Below, piece by piece: positions 30,858 to 40,956 of a DNA stretch of 64,000 nt (positions within the stretch are counted from its first letter, which is position 1; each line of letters starts with the position of its first letter). The notes under the pieces were generated by a model that saw only the letters and a program-made list of their open reading frames with translations, had not been told where the DNA came from and ran no database searches. Position numbers and translations under genes: made by a program. Source of the stretch: Pseudomonas saponiphila (GTDB taxonomy: Bacteria; Pseudomonadota; Gammaproteobacteria; Pseudomonadales; Pseudomonadaceae); assembly GCF_900105185.1 (NCBI RefSeq), contig NZ_FNTJ01000001.1, positions 4,581,228 to 4,645,227 on the forward strand, written 5' to 3'.

Positions 30858-31562
30858 TCACACGCCGCTCTGCAGCAGCATGTTACGAATGTGACCGATG
30901 GCCTTAGTCGGGTTCAGGCCTTTGGGACATACGTTGACGCAGTTCATGATCCCCCGGCAGCGGAATACGCTGAACGGGTCATCCAGGGAAGCCAGACGCT
31001 CGGACGTCTTGGTGTCACGGCTGTCTGCCAGGAAGCGGTAGGCTTGCAGCAGTGCAGCTGGACCCAGGAACTTGTCCGGGTTCCACCAGAAGGACGGGCA
31101 AGAGGTCGAGCAGCAAGCGCACAGGATGCACTCGTACAGACCGTCGAGCTTCTCGCGCTCTTCCGGGGACTGCAGACGCTCGATGGCCGGAGCCGGCGTA
31201 TCGTTCTGCAGGAATGGTTTCACCTTCTCGTATTGCTTGTAGAAGATGCTCATATCGACAACCAGGTCACGGATAACCGGCAAACCTGGCAGAGGACGAA
31301 TGACCAGCTTGTTCTTCTTGACCACGGCAGACAGCGGCGTGATGCACGCCAGGCCGTTCTTGCCGTTGATGTTCATGCCATCGGAACCGCAAACGCCTTC
31401 ACGGCAGGAACGACGGTAGGAGAAACCCTCGTCCTGCTCTTTGATCAGCGCCAGCACGTCCAGCACCATCAGGTCCTTGCCACCGGTGTCGACTTGGAAA
31501 ACCTGGGTTTTCGGAGCCGAGTCGGTGTCTGGGTTGTAACGATAAACTTCAACTTGCAACAT
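30858..31562 (-). CDS. sdhB: Succinate dehydrogenase iron-sulfur subunit SdhB
   Basis: 234 residues from ATG 31562 (MLQVEVYRYNPDTDSAPKTQ); a GTG three codons earlier is possible but the ATG matches the known Pseudomonas start. [2Fe-2S] Cys: SCREGVCGSDGMNI, with a later Cys in GLACITPL. [4Fe-4S] and [3Fe-4S] Cys: CILCACCSTSCPSFWW and CRGIMNCVNVCPKGLNP. It carries electrons from SdhA to ubiquinone. Last gene of sdhCDAB. Confidence 0.97.
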   Translation of the reverse strand: MLQVEVYRYNPDTDSAPKTQVFQVDTGGKDLMVLDVLALIKEQDEGFSYRRSCREGVCGSDGMNINGKNGLACITPLSAVVKKNKLVIRPLPGLPVIRDLVVDMSIFYKQYEKVKPFLQNDTPAPAIERLQSPEEREKLDGLYECILCACCSTSCPSFWWNPDKFLGPAALLQAYRFLADSRDTKTSERLASLDDPFSVFRCRGIMNCVNVCPKGLNPTKAIGHIRNMLLQSGV

Positions 31563-31574
31563 ATCGATCACCCT

Positions 31575-33347
31575 TTAGTAAGTCCGGACTTTTGGTTCAA
31601 AAGTCGGAACAGTCTTCGGCGAGAAGTTGACCGCACGCTTGGCAACGCGCTTCTCACCCGGGAAGTACAGGGTGTGGCACAGCCAGTTTTCGTCGTCACG
31701 GTCTTCAAAGTCTTCACGGGCGTGAGCGCCGCGGGACTCTTTGCGCACTTCGGCAGCGATGGCGGTGGCTTCAGCCACTTCCAGCAGGTTCTGCAGCTCA
31801 AGTGCTTCGATACGTGCAGTGTTGAAAGCCTGAGACTTGTCGTTGATCTTGACGTTGGCGATACGCTCGCGCAGATCGGCCAGCTGGGCGATACCCTTCT
31901 GCATGTATTCGCCAGTACGGAATACACCGAAGTAGTTCTGCATGCAGCTCTGCAGCTCGCGACGCAGGGTTGCAACGTCTTCACCGGTGGTGCGCTCGTT
32001 GAGCTTGGCCAGACGGTTCAGGGCCACGTCGACGTCGGTGTCGCTGGCATCGCGGTATTCGATACCGTCGGTCAGCGCTTTTTCCAGGTGCAGGCCGGCC
32101 GCACGACCGAAAACCACCAGGTCCAGCAGCGAGTTGCCGCCCAGACGGTTGGCACCGTGTACCGATACGCAAGCCACTTCACCCACTGCGAACAGGCCAG
32201 GGATGATGGTGTCTTCGCCAGCAGCGTTCTGAGTGATCGCCTGACCATGAATGTTGGTGGCAACGCCGCCCATCATGTAGTGGCAGGTTGGAACCACTGG
32301 CACCGGAGCAACCACCGGATCAACGTGGGCGAAGGTCTTGGACAGCTCGCAGATACCAGGCAGACGGCTGTGCAGCACTTCTTCGCCCAGGTGATCGAGC
32401 TTGAGCATCACGTGGTCGCCATTCGGGCCACAGCCGTTGCCGGCGATGATTTCCTTGACCATGGAACGCGCTACAACGTCGCGGCCAGCCAGGTCTTTGG
32501 CGTTCGGAGCATAACGCTCCATGAAACGCTCGCCGTGCTTGTTGATCAGGTAACCACCTTCACCGCGGCAACCTTCGGTGACCAGCACACCGGCGCCGGC
32601 AATGCCGGTGGGGTGGAACTGCCACATTTCGATGTCTTGCACCGGAACGCCGGCACGCAGCGCCATGCCGACACCGTCACCGGTGTTGATCAGGGCGTTG
32701 GTGGTGGAAGCGTAGATACGACCTGCACCGCCGGTAGCCAGGACGGTGGCCTTGGAGCGGATATAGGTGGTTTCGCCGGTTTCGATGCAGATAGCGATCA
32801 CGCCGACAAAGGCGCCATCCTGGTTCTTCACCAGATCGACTGCGTACCACTCGTTGAGGAAGGTGGTACCGGCTTTCAGGTTGCCCTGATAAAGGGTGTG
32901 CAGCAGCGCGTGACCGGTACGGTCGGAAGCAGCGCAGGTACGAGCCGCCTGGCCGCCCTTGCCGTAGTCCTTGGACTGACCGCCGAAAGGACGCTGGTAG
33001 ATACGACCGGTTTCGGTCCGGGAGAACGGCAGACCCATGTGGTCCAGTTCGAAGACCGCAGCCGGGCCTTCCTGACACATGTATTCGATAGCGTCCTGGT
33101 CACCGATGTAGTCGGAACCCTTGACGGTATCGTACATGTGCCAGCGCCAGTCATCGTTCGGGTCCGCCGAGGCGATCGCACAGGTGATGCCGCCCTGGGC
33201 AGACACAGTGTGCGAACGGGTCGGGAACACCTTGGTGATCACGGCAGTCTTGTGGCCACCCTGGGCCAGCTGCAGTGCGGCACGCATGCCGGCGCCGCCG
33301 CCGCCAATGATGATGGCGTCGAAAGAAATGGTTGGAATGTTAGCCAT
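31575..33347 (-). CDS. sdhA: Succinate dehydrogenase flavoprotein subunit SdhA
   Basis: 590 residues. FAD motif [18 protein letters not shown] (about residues 12-29), the covalent flavin His in [12 protein letters not shown], and the catalytic region with [19 protein letters not shown] and [18 protein letters not shown]. Oxidises succinate to fumarate. Three bases after sdhD and 12 bp before sdhB. Confidence 0.97.
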   Translation of the reverse strand: MANIPTISFDAIIIGGGGAGMRAALQLAQGGHKTAVITKVFPTRSHTVSAQGGITCAIASADPNDDWRWHMYDTVKGSDYIGDQDAIEYMCQEGPAAVFELDHMGLPFSRTETGRIYQRPFGGQSKDYGKGGQAARTCAASDRTGHALLHTLYQGNLKAGTTFLNEWYAVDLVKNQDGAFVGVIAICIETGETTYIRSKATVLATGGAGRIYASTTNALINTGDGVGMALRAGVPVQDIEMWQFHPTGIAGAGVLVTEGCRGEGGYLINKHGERFMERYAPNAKDLAGRDVVARSMVKEIIAGNGCGPNGDHVMLKLDHLGEEVLHSRLPGICELSKTFAHVDPVVAPVPVVPTCHYMMGGVATNIHGQAITQNAAGEDTIIPGLFAVGEVACVSVHGANRLGGNSLLDLVVFGRAAGLHLEKALTDGIEYRDASDTDVDVALNRLAKLNERTTGEDVATLRRELQSCMQNYFGVFRTGEYMQKGIAQLADLRERIANVKINDKSQAFNTARIEALELQNLLEVAEATAIAAEVRKESRGAHAREDFEDRDDENWLCHTLYFPGEKRVAKRAVNFSPKTVPTFEPKVRTY

Positions 33348-33350
33348 GAA

Positions 33351-33719
33351 TCAGATACCCCAGAGAATCTGCACACCCCAGACGAAGTAAGCGAACATCG
33401 CGACGCCGCATACTGCCTGGAAAAGGAAACGCACTGCTGTCGCCGACTTGCCCAGCGCCATCGGCGTCAGGTAGTCAGTCGAGATGGTCCACATGCCGAC
33501 CCAGGCGTGAGCGCCCAGGGCCACCATGGCCAGCAGACTGAAGATACGCATCCAGTTGTTTGCGAACAGGCCATGCCACTGGGTGTAGTCAATGCCCGGA
33601 TTCGCTACGAGGTATCCGATCAGGAAAATGAAATAAGCCGCGAGAACGACCGCAGACACACGCTGTGCCATCCAGTCATAAAGGCCCGAACGCGACAGGT
33701 TCGTAACGCTGGTTACCAT
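33351..33719 (-). CDS. sdhD: Succinate dehydrogenase membrane anchor SdhD
   Basis: 122 residues from ATG 33719 (MVTSVTNLSRSGLYDWMAQR). Three membrane helices (about 20-42, 56-76, 92-115); the second has the haem-binding region HAWVGMWTISTDYL. Overlaps the end of sdhC by 7 bases. With SdhC it holds haem b and the quinone site. Confidence 0.93.
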   Translation of the reverse strand: MVTSVTNLSRSGLYDWMAQRVSAVVLAAYFIFLIGYLVANPGIDYTQWHGLFANNWMRIFSLLAMVALGAHAWVGMWTISTDYLTPMALGKSATAVRFLFQAVCGVAMFAYFVWGVQILWGI

Positions 33720-34099
33720 ATCCAAACTCCCGCCAGAACGATTACCACCACGGATACGGCGATAACGATTTTCGAGCCCAGCTTGCCGCCTTCCAGCGTC
33801 TCACCGATGCCCATGTCCATGATCAGATGGCGTACACCGGCCACCAAGTGATACAGCAAGGCGGACAGGAGGCCCCATGCAACGAATTTGGCCAGCGGAC
33901 TGGTCAAGCACGCCTTCACCTCGGCATAGCCTTCCTCGGAACCCAGGGATTTGCTCAATGCATAAAGCATGATGCCGATGCCCAGGAAGAGGATGATGCC
34001 GGAAACACGGTGAAGAAACGACGTAACGCCGGTGATGGGGAGTTTGATGGTCCTTAGGTCTAGGTTTACAGGTCGTTGGCTATTCACGGCTTTTTTCAC
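33713..34099 (-). CDS. sdhC: Succinate dehydrogenase cytochrome b556 subunit SdhC
   Basis: 128 residues starting at GTG (VKKAVNSQRPVNLDLRTIKL read as Met), which matches the known Pseudomonas SdhC start. Family signature RPVNLDLRTIKLPITGVTS-type start and SFLHRVSGIILFLG with the quinone-site Ser and Arg. YHLVAGVRHLIMDMG has the haem His. Three membrane helices. First gene of the sdh operon, with a promoter at 34221-34249. Confidence 0.95.
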   Translation of the reverse strand: MKKAVNSQRPVNLDLRTIKLPITGVTSFLHRVSGIILFLGIGIMLYALSKSLGSEEGYAEVKACLTSPLAKFVAWGLLSALLYHLVAGVRHLIMDMGIGETLEGGKLGSKIVIAVSVVVIVLAGVWIW

Positions 34100-34220
34100 A
34101 CTGAAGAGCCCCTAACAATCAGGGCAAAGTTGTTGGGGAGTGCACTGGTCAGGTAACCACTACCCAGGGAGTGCGACCCCCAATAAAGCGGGCCCGGAAG
34201 CCTACGGAGGTCGGTGGCCG

Positions 34221-34249
34221 AGTATAGACAGTTAGGCTACTAATGACAA
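34221..34249 (-). promoter_or_regulatory. Candidate sigma-70 promoter of sdhCDAB
   Basis: On the minus strand TTGTCA (34249-34244), 17-bp spacer, TATACT (34226-34221). This would start transcription about 130 bp before sdhC. The 350-bp sdhC-gltA gap (34100-34449) contains this and the gltA promoter and otherwise no gene. Confidence 0.55.
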
Positions 34250-34363
34250 CGCAAACGCCTTCCCCTAATAGCTGATTGCGTTAGCTATATAAAAGGCGTA
34301 AATGGCGCTGAATTTCGCTAAAAAATCGGCCCCAAAGCCTTCTGGGACAAGACTTTAGGCAAA

Positions 34364-34391
34364 TTGACATTCAGATTTATCTCACTATAGT
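34364..34391 (+). promoter_or_regulatory. Candidate sigma-70 promoter of gltA
   Basis: TTGACA (34364-34369), 16-bp spacer, TATAGT (34386-34391). It is 58 bp before the gltA ATG; RBS is AGGAGG at 34440-34445. Confidence 0.65.
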
Positions 34392-34449
34392 GGTGCGGGC
34401 CCTGCGTGGGGGGTCTGTCTGATGATTTCAAGCATAAATAGGAGGCCAC

Positions 34450-35739
34450 ATGGCTGACAAAAAAGCGCAGTTGATCATCGAGGGCGCAGCCCCCGTCGAG
34501 CTGCCCATTTTAACCGGCACCGTTGGTCCCGATGTAATCGATGTTCGGGGTCTGACAGCCACGGGCCGCTTCACTTTTGACCCGGGTTTCATGTCGACCG
34601 CATCCTGCGAATCGAAGATCACCTATATCGACGGCGACCAGGGTATCCTGCTGCATCGCGGCTACCCGATCGAACAACTGGCTGAAAAGTCGGACTACCT
34701 GGAAACCTGCTACCTGCTGCTCAACGGCGAACTGCCGAATGCCGAGCAGAAGGCACAGTTCGTCAGCACCGTGAAGAACCACACCATGGTTCACGAACAG
34801 CTGAAGAGCTTCTTCAACGGCTTCCGTCGCGACGCTCACCCAATGGCGGTGATGTGCGGCGTAGTCGGCGCCCTGTCGGCGTTCTACCACGACTCCCTGG
34901 ACATCAATAACCCGCAGCACCGCGAGATCTCCGCCGTGCGCCTGGTGGCCAAGATGCCGACCCTGGCAGCGATGGTTTACAAGTACTCCATGGGCCAGCC
35001 GATGATGTACCCGCGCAACGACCTGTCGTACGCGGAAAACTTCCTGCACATGATGTTCAACACACCGTGCGAGATCAAACCGATCAGCCCGGTACTGGCC
35101 AAGGCAATGGACCGGATCTTCATCCTCCACGCCGACCACGAACAGAACGCCTCGACCTCCACCGTGCGCCTGGCGGGCTCTTCGGGCGCCAACCCGTTCG
35201 CCTGTATCGCTGCCGGTATCGCTGCGCTCTGGGGCCCTGCCCACGGCGGCGCCAACGAAGCCGTGCTGACCATGCTCGACGAAATTGGCGATGTCTCGAA
35301 CATCGACAAGTTCATCGCCAAGGCCAAGGACAAGAACGATCCGTTCAAGCTCATGGGCTTCGGTCACCGCGTGTATAAAAACCGCGACCCGCGCGCCACC
35401 GTGATGAAGCAGACCTGCGACGAAGTTCTCAAGGAACTGGGCATCAACAACGATCCGCAGCTCGAACTGGCCATGCGCCTGGAAGAGATCGCCCTGACCG
35501 ATCCGTACTTCATCGAACGCTCGCTGTACCCGAACGTCGACTTCTACTCGGGGATCATCCTCAAGGCGATCGGCATTCCAACCAGCATGTTCACCGTGAT
35601 CTTCGCCCTGGCGCGGACCGTCGGCTGGATCTCCCACTGGAAGGAAATGCTCTCCAGCCCATACAAAATCGGCCGTCCACGCCAGCTGTACACCGGCTAC
35701 GAGTCGCGCGACATCACCAAACTGGAAGACCGCAAATAA
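34450..35739 (+). CDS. gltA: Citrate synthase GltA
   Basis: 429 residues of the large, hexameric bacterial type, which is NADH-sensitive. Active-site parts: [20 protein letters not shown] (preceded by the catalytic His in [11 protein letters not shown]), [32 protein letters not shown] and the Asp in [11 protein letters not shown]. Condenses acetyl-CoA with oxaloacetate. Divergent from sdhC, ends in a hairpin terminator. Confidence 0.97.
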   Translation: MADKKAQLIIEGAAPVELPILTGTVGPDVIDVRGLTATGRFTFDPGFMSTASCESKITYIDGDQGILLHRGYPIEQLAEKSDYLETCYLLLNGELPNAEQKAQFVSTVKNHTMVHEQLKSFFNGFRRDAHPMAVMCGVVGALSAFYHDSLDINNPQHREISAVRLVAKMPTLAAMVYKYSMGQPMMYPRNDLSYAENFLHMMFNTPCEIKPISPVLAKAMDRIFILHADHEQNASTSTVRLAGSSGANPFACIAAGIAALWGPAHGGANEAVLTMLDEIGDVSNIDKFIAKAKDKNDPFKLMGFGHRVYKNRDPRATVMKQTCDEVLKELGINNDPQLELAMRLEEIALTDPYFIERSLYPNVDFYSGIILKAIGIPTSMFTVIFALARTVGWISHWKEMLSSPYKIGRPRQLYTGYESRDITKLEDRK

Positions 35740-35777
35740 GACCGACCCGCCTTGCGCACACGTCTTAGCTGCACCGG

Positions 35778-35802
35778 ATACGGCCTCTAACAGAGGTCGT
35801 AT
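35778..35802 (+). terminator. Terminator of gltA
   Basis: ATACGGCCTC-TAACA-GAGGTCGTAT (one G-T pair) followed by TTGTTT, 38 bp after the gltA stop. Beyond it, 35815-35900 has a weak REP-like pair (GCCGGCAAAG / GCTGGCAAGCC) and no gene. Confidence 0.75.
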
Positions 35803-35940
35803 TTGTTTCTGCCCTCCTCCTCCCGCAAGCGCCGACCTGCCGGCAAAGCCCCGCGCCTCAAATGCACTTTCGCTGGCAAGCCAGGCCCTACGTCCCTGCG
35901 CCTGCAGTCGGGGGATCCGGGCAGAGCGAGCGGACACAAA

Positions 35941-35968
35941 AATGCCCCGATATCTCGATCGAGGCATT
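35941..35968 (-). terminator. Terminator of yjcH-actP
   Basis: AATGCCCCGAT/ATCGAGGCATT stem with one mismatch; read leftward it is followed by TTTTTGTG. It is 47 bp after the actP stop. Confidence 0.75.
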
Positions 35969-36014
35969 TCGCTATTACGCAGCCTCTATATAGAAGCCGA
36001 TACAACCCGCTGGC

Positions 36015-37673
36015 TTAGTGCGACACCGCCCCACTGGCACCCAGACCGGTCTGCGAACGCACGAACTGCGGGAAGAACAGCGCCCGCTCATTGGCCGCCG
36101 AAGCCGATTTGTCAGTGATGGAGAAGAACCAGATACCGATGAAGGCGATGATCATCGAGAACAGCGCCGGGTACTCATACGGGAAGATCGCCTTCTCGTG
36201 ATGCAGGATCTGCACCCAGATGGTTGGCCCAAGGACCATCAGCGCCACCGCACTGACCAGGCCCAGCCAGCCGCCAACCATGGCGCCGCGGGTGGTGAGT
36301 TTCTTCCAGTACATGGAAAGCAGCAGCACCGGGAAGTTGCAACTGGCAGCAATGGAGAACGCCAGGCCCACCATGAACGCAATGTTCTGGCTTTCAAAAA
36401 GAATACCCAGACCGATGGCCAGCACGCCCAAGGCCACGGTAGTGATCTTGGAAACGCGGATCTCATCCTTCTCGTTGGCCTTGCCCTTCTTGATCACGCT
36501 GGCATACAGGTCGTGGGACACCGCCGAGGCACCGGCCAGGGTCAGACCTGCCACAACCGCCAGGATGGTGGCGAAGGCCACTGCCGAGATAAAGCCGAGG
36601 AACACACTGCCACCCACCGCATTGGCCAGGTGCACCGCCGCCATGTTGTTACCGCCGAGCAAGGCTCCAGCCGCATCCTTGAAAGCCGGATTGGTGCTCA
36701 CCAGCAAGATCGCGCCAAAACCGATGATGAAGGTCAGGATGTAGAAGTAGCCGATGAAGCCGGTGGCGTAGAGCACGCTCTTGCGCGCTTCCTTGGCATC
36801 GCTGACGGTGAAGAAGCGCATCAGGATGTGTGGCAGGCCGGCGGTACCGAACATCAGCGCCAGGCCCAGGGAGAACGCCGAGATCGGATCCTTCACCAGT
36901 CCGCCAGGGCTCATGATCGCCTCACCTTTGGGGTGAACCTTGACCGCCTCGGAGAACAGAGTGTTGAAGTCGAAGTTGACGTGCTTCATCACCATCAGCG
37001 CCATGAAGGACGCGCCGGACAGCAGCAGCACGGCCTTGATGATCTGCACCCAAGTAGTGGCCAGCATGCCGCCGAACAGCACATACAGGCACATCAGGAT
37101 CCCCACCAGGATCACCGCCACGTGGTAATCGAGGCCGAACAGCAGCTGGATCAGCTTGCCGGCACCGACCATCTGCGCAATCAGGTAGAACGCCACCACC
37201 ACCAGCGAGCCGCAGGCCGACAGGGTTCGGATCTGGGTCTGCCCAAGACGATAGGACGCCACGTCGGCAAAGGTGTACTTGCCCAGGTTGCGCAGGCGCT
37301 CGGCGATCAGGAACAGAATGATCGGCCAGCCCACCAGGAAGCCGATGGAGTAGATCAGGCCGTCATAGCCGGAAGTGAACACCAGGGCGGAAATCCCCAG
37401 GAAGGACGCCGCGGACATGTAGTCACCGGCAATCGCCAGGCCGTTCTGGAAGCCGGTTATCTTGCCGCCGGCGGCGTAATAGTCGGCAGCCGACTTGTTG
37501 CGCTTGGAGGCCCAGTAAGTGATGCACAGCGTGGCGCCGACGAAGATCACGAACATCGCGATCGCCGAGATGTTGAGGGGTTGCTTGTGGACTTCGCCTG
37601 TCAAAGCGTCTGCAGCCCAGAGGGCGGGAGCGAAAGCGGCAAGACCGAGTGCTGCGAATAGACGTCGGATCAT
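36015..37673 (-). CDS. actP: Cation/acetate symporter ActP
   Basis: 552 residues of the sodium:solute symporter family with a probable cleaved signal ([20 protein letters not shown], about residues 4-23) and about 13 membrane segments. Typical stretches: [17 protein letters not shown] (about 80-96), [15 protein letters not shown] and [12 protein letters not shown]. Takes up acetate and other short monocarboxylates. The start overlaps the end of yjcH by 4 bases (ATGA). The genes lie next to the citrate synthase gene, but acs is not in the window. Confidence 0.92.
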   Translation of the reverse strand: MIRRLFAALGLAAFAPALWAADALTGEVHKQPLNISAIAMFVIFVGATLCITYWASKRNKSAADYYAAGGKITGFQNGLAIAGDYMSAASFLGISALVFTSGYDGLIYSIGFLVGWPIILFLIAERLRNLGKYTFADVASYRLGQTQIRTLSACGSLVVVAFYLIAQMVGAGKLIQLLFGLDYHVAVILVGILMCLYVLFGGMLATTWVQIIKAVLLLSGASFMALMVMKHVNFDFNTLFSEAVKVHPKGEAIMSPGGLVKDPISAFSLGLALMFGTAGLPHILMRFFTVSDAKEARKSVLYATGFIGYFYILTFIIGFGAILLVSTNPAFKDAAGALLGGNNMAAVHLANAVGGSVFLGFISAVAFATILAVVAGLTLAGASAVSHDLYASVIKKGKANEKDEIRVSKITTVALGVLAIGLGILFESQNIAFMVGLAFSIAASCNFPVLLLSMYWKKLTTRGAMVGGWLGLVSAVALMVLGPTIWVQILHHEKAIFPYEYPALFSMIIAFIGIWFFSITDKSASAANERALFFPQFVRSQTGLGASGAVSH

Positions 37674-37981
37674 TGCTGAGCCTCCTTCAGGATCGCGTTG
37701 TTCAGCTCGTCGAACTCACCGTTGGCGCGTCGCACATAGATGGCCGTCAGGACGAAGGCCGAGACAATCAAGCCGACACCAATGGGAATCCCCCAGGTGA
37801 TGGATGACGTTGGGCTGAGTTTGGCGCCCAGGACCTGGGGCCCGTAGGCGATCAACAGGATGAAGCCCGAGTAAAGCCCAAGCATGATCGCCGAGAGAAT
37901 CCAGGCGAACCGCTCTCGCTTGCTGACCAGCTCCTTGAAACGCGGGCTGTTTTGAATCGAGAGGTAAATGCTGTCGTTCAT
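37670..37981 (-). CDS. yjcH: DUF485 inner-membrane protein YjcH
   Basis: 103 residues from ATG 37981 ([20 protein letters not shown]). Family features: [17 protein letters not shown], two membrane helices (about 25-47 and 61-82) and the tail [14 protein letters not shown]. It is the regular partner of actP in the acs-yjcH-actP arrangement; its task is unproven. A CA-rich Hfq/Crc-type motif overlaps its start codon (37981-37988). Confidence 0.92.
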   Translation of the reverse strand: MNDSIYLSIQNSPRFKELVSKRERFAWILSAIMLGLYSGFILLIAYGPQVLGAKLSPTSSITWGIPIGVGLIVSAFVLTAIYVRRANGEFDELNNAILKEAQQ

Positions 37982-37988
37982 TGTTTTT
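37981..37988 (-). promoter_or_regulatory. Candidate Hfq/Crc catabolite-repression site at the yjcH start
   Basis: On the minus strand AAAAACAA followed by TG: it fits AAnAAnAA and its last A is the first base of the yjcH ATG. In Pseudomonas, Hfq with Crc binds such motifs at start sites to block translation of less favoured carbon-source genes. Confidence 0.45.
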
Positions 37989-38113
37989 ATCCTCGCAGCA
38001 CAGATTTTAGGTAGAACCCAATCCACTCTATGCGGCTATGAGGCAGGTTCCAGACGACCTTAGTATTAGAACGACATTAGCCAGCTCGCCAACTTTCCCC
38101 GCGAAAAAAACAA

Positions 38114-38143
38114 GGGCCGCCCGCTGATAACAGCGGGCGGCCC
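38114..38143 (-). terminator. Terminator of the betaine-type binding protein gene
   Basis: GGGCCGCCCGCTG-ATAA-CAGCGGGCGGCCC is a perfect 13-bp stem; leftward it is followed by TTGTTTTTTT. 29 bp after the stop at 38172. Confidence 0.9.
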
Positions 38144-38171
38144 CGGGACCCTCGATCTAGACGCCTGGAAA

Positions 38172-39023
38172 CTATTTAGCCGTCCACTCGGCAACCCGTT
38201 CCGGGTGCTTGCCAACCCAGTCCTTGGCCGCTACATCCGGTTTTGCACCGTCCTGAATGGCCAACATGACCTCACCGATTTCGTCCTTGGACGCCCACTG
38301 GAATTTCTTCAGGAACGCCGCCACTTCCGGCGCCTTCTTCTCCAGGCCCTTGCTGCCGATGCTGTTGACGGTTTCAGCAGCACCGTAAACGCCTTTCGGG
38401 TCCTCGAGGAAACGCAGCTTCCACTTGGCGAACATCCAATGCGGCACCCAGCCCGTCACGGCGATCGACTCCTGCTTTTCCTCGGCCCGGGTCAGCTCGG
38501 CGATCATCGCCGCACCGGAACTGGCCTGCAGCTTGTAGTCCAGGCCGTAATCCTTGATTGCCTGATCAGTCTTGAGCATCACCCCGGACCCGGCGTCGAT
38601 GCCAACGATCTTGTTCTTGAAGCTGGTGTCGGTCTTGAGGTCGTCGATGGTCTTGGCCTTGACGTACTCGGGCACGATCAGACCGATCTTGGCGTCCTTG
38701 AAGTTGGGGCCATAGTCCACCACCTTGTCCTTGTTCTTGCTCCAGTACTCGCCGTGAGTCACCGGCAACCAGGCCGAGAGCATGGCGTCGAGCTTGCCGG
38801 TGGCAACGCCCTGCCACATGATCCCGGTCGCCACCGCTTGCAGCTTGACGTCATAACCGAGCTTCTGCCTGATCACCTCCGCAGCCACATAGGTGGTCGC
38901 CACGCTGTCGGACCAGCCGTCGACATAGCCGATGCTCAGGGTCTTGCTGTCGGCACTGGCGAAAGTGGAGCTGATGGCAAGTACCAGTGCGGCACCTGCG
39001 CCTAAGAGTCGTCGCATCTTCAT
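38172..39023 (-). CDS. Glycine betaine/choline-type periplasmic binding protein (OpuAC family)
   Basis: 283 residues with a signal peptide (LLGAGAALVLAISSTFASA, about residues 5-23). The mature start TLSIGYVDGWSDSVATTYVA and later WLPVTHGEYW, GIDAGSGVMLKTDQAI, VTGWVPHWMFAKWKLRFLED are typical of OpuAC proteins. The Trp residues in these stretches would make the aromatic cage for quaternary amines. No permease or ATPase is adjacent. In Pseudomonas several orphan binding proteins (CbcX, CaiX, BetX types) share one Cbc transporter, and this may be one. Which ligand it prefers cannot be told. Confidence 0.85.
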   Translation of the reverse strand: MKMRRLLGAGAALVLAISSTFASADSKTLSIGYVDGWSDSVATTYVAAEVIRQKLGYDVKLQAVATGIMWQGVATGKLDAMLSAWLPVTHGEYWSKNKDKVVDYGPNFKDAKIGLIVPEYVKAKTIDDLKTDTSFKNKIVGIDAGSGVMLKTDQAIKDYGLDYKLQASSGAAMIAELTRAEEKQESIAVTGWVPHWMFAKWKLRFLEDPKGVYGAAETVNSIGSKGLEKKAPEVAAFLKKFQWASKDEIGEVMLAIQDGAKPDVAAKDWVGKHPERVAEWTAK

Positions 39024-39353
39024 CGTTACTTCCCCGAATAGTGCAGTGCCAGGCGGCTGCCGGGCACGTCAACGTATGGTTATGGTGCACAGCGCCCCCA
39101 TCACGCCTCACCGCGAACGCGTTCGATCATCAGCGGAGTACTGATGCTTCGATCATCAACCCGCCCTGGCCCGCGACCTGCTCTGTCTGCGACCTCAAGG
39201 CAACCAGCAACGACATCAGATAGCCATTAACCAGCCCACCGCCGATCCCATGCCACGGGCCCGCCCGAACTTTGCATGGCAAGCGCATGCCGACCACCAA
39301 GCCCCGGACAAATACGGGTAAGATGCCGGGCTTTGTTCTGCTACGGCCTGACC
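39024..39353. other. Intergenic region between divergent genes
   Basis: 330 bases with no gene seen. The short palindrome GAACGCGTTC (39115-39124) and a duplicated CGATCATCA (39126-39134 and 39151-39159) are the only patterns noticed. It should hold promoters for the binding protein and the GH17 gene. Confidence 0.4.
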
Positions 39354-40907
39354 ATGCCCGCCTCCGCCCGCCTCCCCGTCCCTGCTTATCTGTTTGCCTG
39401 CCTGATCGGCCTGCTGGCCCTTTGTGGCTACTGGTACGGCCTCGGCCAGCCAGTCCACCTGCCCGACGTCGCCAGCGCCAGCCACAAACTGCAATGTGCG
39501 TCCTACACGCCGTTCGACAAGGATCAGTCGCCCTTCGACCAGCCGTTCGCACTGCGCCCCGAGCGCATGGATGCCGACCTGGCGCTGCTGGCCACACGGT
39601 TCGAATGCATCCGCACCTACTCCATGACCGGCCTCGAGGCCCTGCCGGAACTGGCGCGCAAGCACGGCCTGAAGCTGATGATCGGCGCCTGGGTCAACAG
39701 CAACCCGGTGGACACCGAAAAAGAAGTCGACCTGCTGATCGCCTCGGCCAACGCCAACCCGGATGTGGTCAGCGCGGTGATCGTCGGCAACGAAGCCCTG
39801 CTGCGCAAGGAAGTCACCGGCGCACAACTGGCGCGGCTGATTCTCAAGGTCAAGGCTGGGGTCAAGCAGCCGGTGACCTACGCCGATGTCTGGGAGTTCT
39901 GGCTCAAGCACCCGGAAATCGCCCCGGCGGTGGACTTCCTCACCATCCATCTGCTGCCCTATTGGGAAGACGATCCGTCGAACATCGACGCCGCCCTCAA
40001 CCACGTGGCCGAAGTGCGCCAGGTGTTCGGCAACCGTTTCGCCCCCAAGGACGTGCTGATCGGTGAAACCGGATGGCCCAGCGAAGGCCGCCAGCGCGAA
40101 ACCGCATTGCCGAGCCGGGTCAACGAAGCCAAGTTCATTCGCGGCTTCGTCGCCCTGGCAGAACACAATGGCTGGCACTACAACCTGATCGAAGCCTTCG
40201 ACCAACCCTGGAAACGCGCCAGCGAAGGTGCGGTGGGCGGCTACTGGGGACTGTTCGACGCCGATCGCCAGGACAAGGGCATCCTCGCCGGCCCGGTTTC
40301 CAACCTGCCTTACTGGCCGCTGTGGCTGGGCGTGGGCGCTGTGATCTTCCTCGGCACCCTGGTGCTGGGCGGACCGGTCCGGACCCGGCGCGCGGCCCTG
40401 CTGCTGCCGCTACTGGGGGCGCTGGCGGCCTGCGCCATCGGCACCTGGGCCGAGCTGGCCCGAGTCACCAGCCGCTTCACCGGTGAATGGCTGTGGGCCG
40501 CCCTGCTGCTGGGCCTGAACCTGCTGGTTCTGAGCCACGCGGCACTGACGCTGAGCCCTCGCCAAGGCTGGCGCCAACGAGCCTTCAACGCCCTGGAACA
40601 ACGCGCCGGCTGGCTCCTGGCGGCAGCGGGCTTCGCCGCTGCGGTGATGATGCTGGAACTGGTGTTCGACCCTCGCTACCGCAGCTTCCCCAGCGCGGCC
40701 CTGGTGCTGCCGGCGCTGGTCTACCTGTGCCGCCCAGTCCGCGTAGCGCGCCGCGAGATTGCCCTGCTGACCTTCATCCTGGGTGCCGGCATCGCTCCCC
40801 AGCTGTACCAGGAAGGCTTGGCCAACCAGCAGGCCTGGGGCTGGGCCCTGGTCAGCCTGCTGATGGTGGCCGCGCTGTGGCGCAGCCTCAGGGCCCGTCT
40901 CGCCTGA
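39354..40907 (+). CDS. GH17-type beta-glucan enzyme with membrane domain
   Basis: 517 residues from ATG 39354. After one N-terminal membrane helix (about 10-30) comes a GH17 catalytic domain. It has VIVGNEALLR with the probable acid/base Glu147, and LIGETGWPSEG with nucleophile Glu238. From about residue 305 there are 7-8 hydrophobic segments (SNLPYWPLWLGVGAVIFLGT onward). This plan matches bacterial 'beta-(1,6)/(1,3) glucan synthase' proteins such as those for cyclic beta-glucans in rhizobia, whose GH17 part acts as a transglycosylase. There is no GT2 synthase next to it. Making or trimming a periplasmic glucan is a reasonable guess. Confidence 0.78.
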   Translation: MPASARLPVPAYLFACLIGLLALCGYWYGLGQPVHLPDVASASHKLQCASYTPFDKDQSPFDQPFALRPERMDADLALLATRFECIRTYSMTGLEALPELARKHGLKLMIGAWVNSNPVDTEKEVDLLIASANANPDVVSAVIVGNEALLRKEVTGAQLARLILKVKAGVKQPVTYADVWEFWLKHPEIAPAVDFLTIHLLPYWEDDPSNIDAALNHVAEVRQVFGNRFAPKDVLIGETGWPSEGRQRETALPSRVNEAKFIRGFVALAEHNGWHYNLIEAFDQPWKRASEGAVGGYWGLFDADRQDKGILAGPVSNLPYWPLWLGVGAVIFLGTLVLGGPVRTRRAALLLPLLGALAACAIGTWAELARVTSRFTGEWLWAALLLGLNLLVLSHAALTLSPRQGWRQRAFNALEQRAGWLLAAAGFAAAVMMLELVFDPRYRSFPSAALVLPALVYLCRPVRVARREIALLTFILGAGIAPQLYQEGLANQQAWGWALVSLLMVAALWRSLRARLA

Positions 40908-40956
40908 CCCTTGAACCGTGCCGCGGGCGACCTGGATTGCGCCCGCGGCCGCTACT

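Noticed and set aside
30891..33851. Long open frame opposite sdhA and sdhB
   Set aside because: Same reason; the minus-strand genes carry all the expected Cys, FAD and His motifs.
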